Positions 6,460 to 6,512 of a stretch of 6,512 nt of DNA are shown here, in pieces. The stretch's first letter is position 1. Every line of letters starts with the position of its first letter. A model generated the notes under the pieces. The model saw only the letters and a program-made list of their open reading frames with translations. It had not been told where the DNA came from and did no database searches. The stretch spans positions 2,426 through 8,937 of the forward strand of contig DBXQ01000047.1 of the NCBI GenBank assembly GCA_002309955.1. The letters run 5' to 3'. A program made the translations under genes and the position numbers. The DNA is from Bacteroidales bacterium UBA1208 (GTDB lineage: Bacteria > Bacteroidota > Bacteroidia > Bacteroidales > P3).

Positions 6460-6512
6460 TAATCCCAAATCGGTCATTAGGCCGACTTTTATATCCTTTC
6501 TCAATTTTTTAG
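6460..6512 (+). repeat. dispersed repeat, right copy
   Basis: This is the inverted partner of 71-123, with 6464-6487 identical to 96-119 in reverse complement. On the plus strand, the direction of the lipoprotein gene, it forms the stem TCGGTC (6470-6475), loop ATTA, stem GGCCGA (6480-6485). A T/C-rich stretch ending in six T (6505-6510) follows. The copy starts 8 bases beyond the terminator and reaches the window edge, so its true right end is unknown. A backup terminator or mobile 3' element is possible. Confidence 0.85.

Noticed and set aside
71..6512. The inverted repeats as ends of a 6.4-kb transposon
   Set aside because: There is no transposase or integrase between them and the contents are housekeeping and envelope genes. 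The copies have diverged at 7 of 53 positions and sit after gene ends, which fits a dispersed 3' element better.

Overview
The window looks like a chromosomal housekeeping segment from a member of the Bacteroidales, most plausibly Prevotella-like. This is inferred from four things. No start codon has a Shine-Dalgarno sequence, and the leaders are A/T-rich. The secreted peptidase has a signal peptide whose predicted cleavage leaves an N-terminal Gln. A coiled-coil lipoprotein of Bacteroidales type is present. RNase R is a long form with a basic tail. No transposase, integrase, CRISPR array, rRNA or tRNA was seen.

Layout, left to right. Positions 1-310 hold no convincing gene. They contain one copy of a roughly 53-bp repeat (71-123) and two hairpin-forming inverted repeats (150-175 and 241-288). 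Three genes follow on the minus strand with short gaps of 53 and 59 bp, so in transcription order they form a likely operon: a secreted M3-family zinc peptidase (dcp-like, 5345 to 3252), ribonuclease R (rnr, 3192 to 841) and a small HAD-fold protein (787 to 311). A strong 13-bp hairpin (800-830) lies between rnr and the HAD gene. Positions 5346-5490 are a divergent intergenic region. On the plus strand a coiled-coil lipoprotein gene (5491-6369) ends in a small hairpin and a clear rho-independent terminator (6405-6452). A second, inverted copy of the repeat (6460-6512) runs to the window edge.

RNase R degrades structured RNA. The HAD protein resembles the HAD domain known from bacterial RNA-repair proteins, so the pair may be functionally linked, but this is inference from adjacency and motifs. 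The peptidase and the lipoprotein are both envelope proteins transcribed away from a shared intergenic region.

The most unusual signal is the repeat. The two copies share 24 identical bases and lie about 6.4 kb apart in opposite orientation. Each copy is downstream of the last gene of its transcription unit and in the same orientation relative to transcription. As RNA each would form a short stem-loop followed by a pyrimidine-rich stretch. This suggests a dispersed 3'-end element rather than the ends of a transposon. I see no convincing new multi-gene system in this window.
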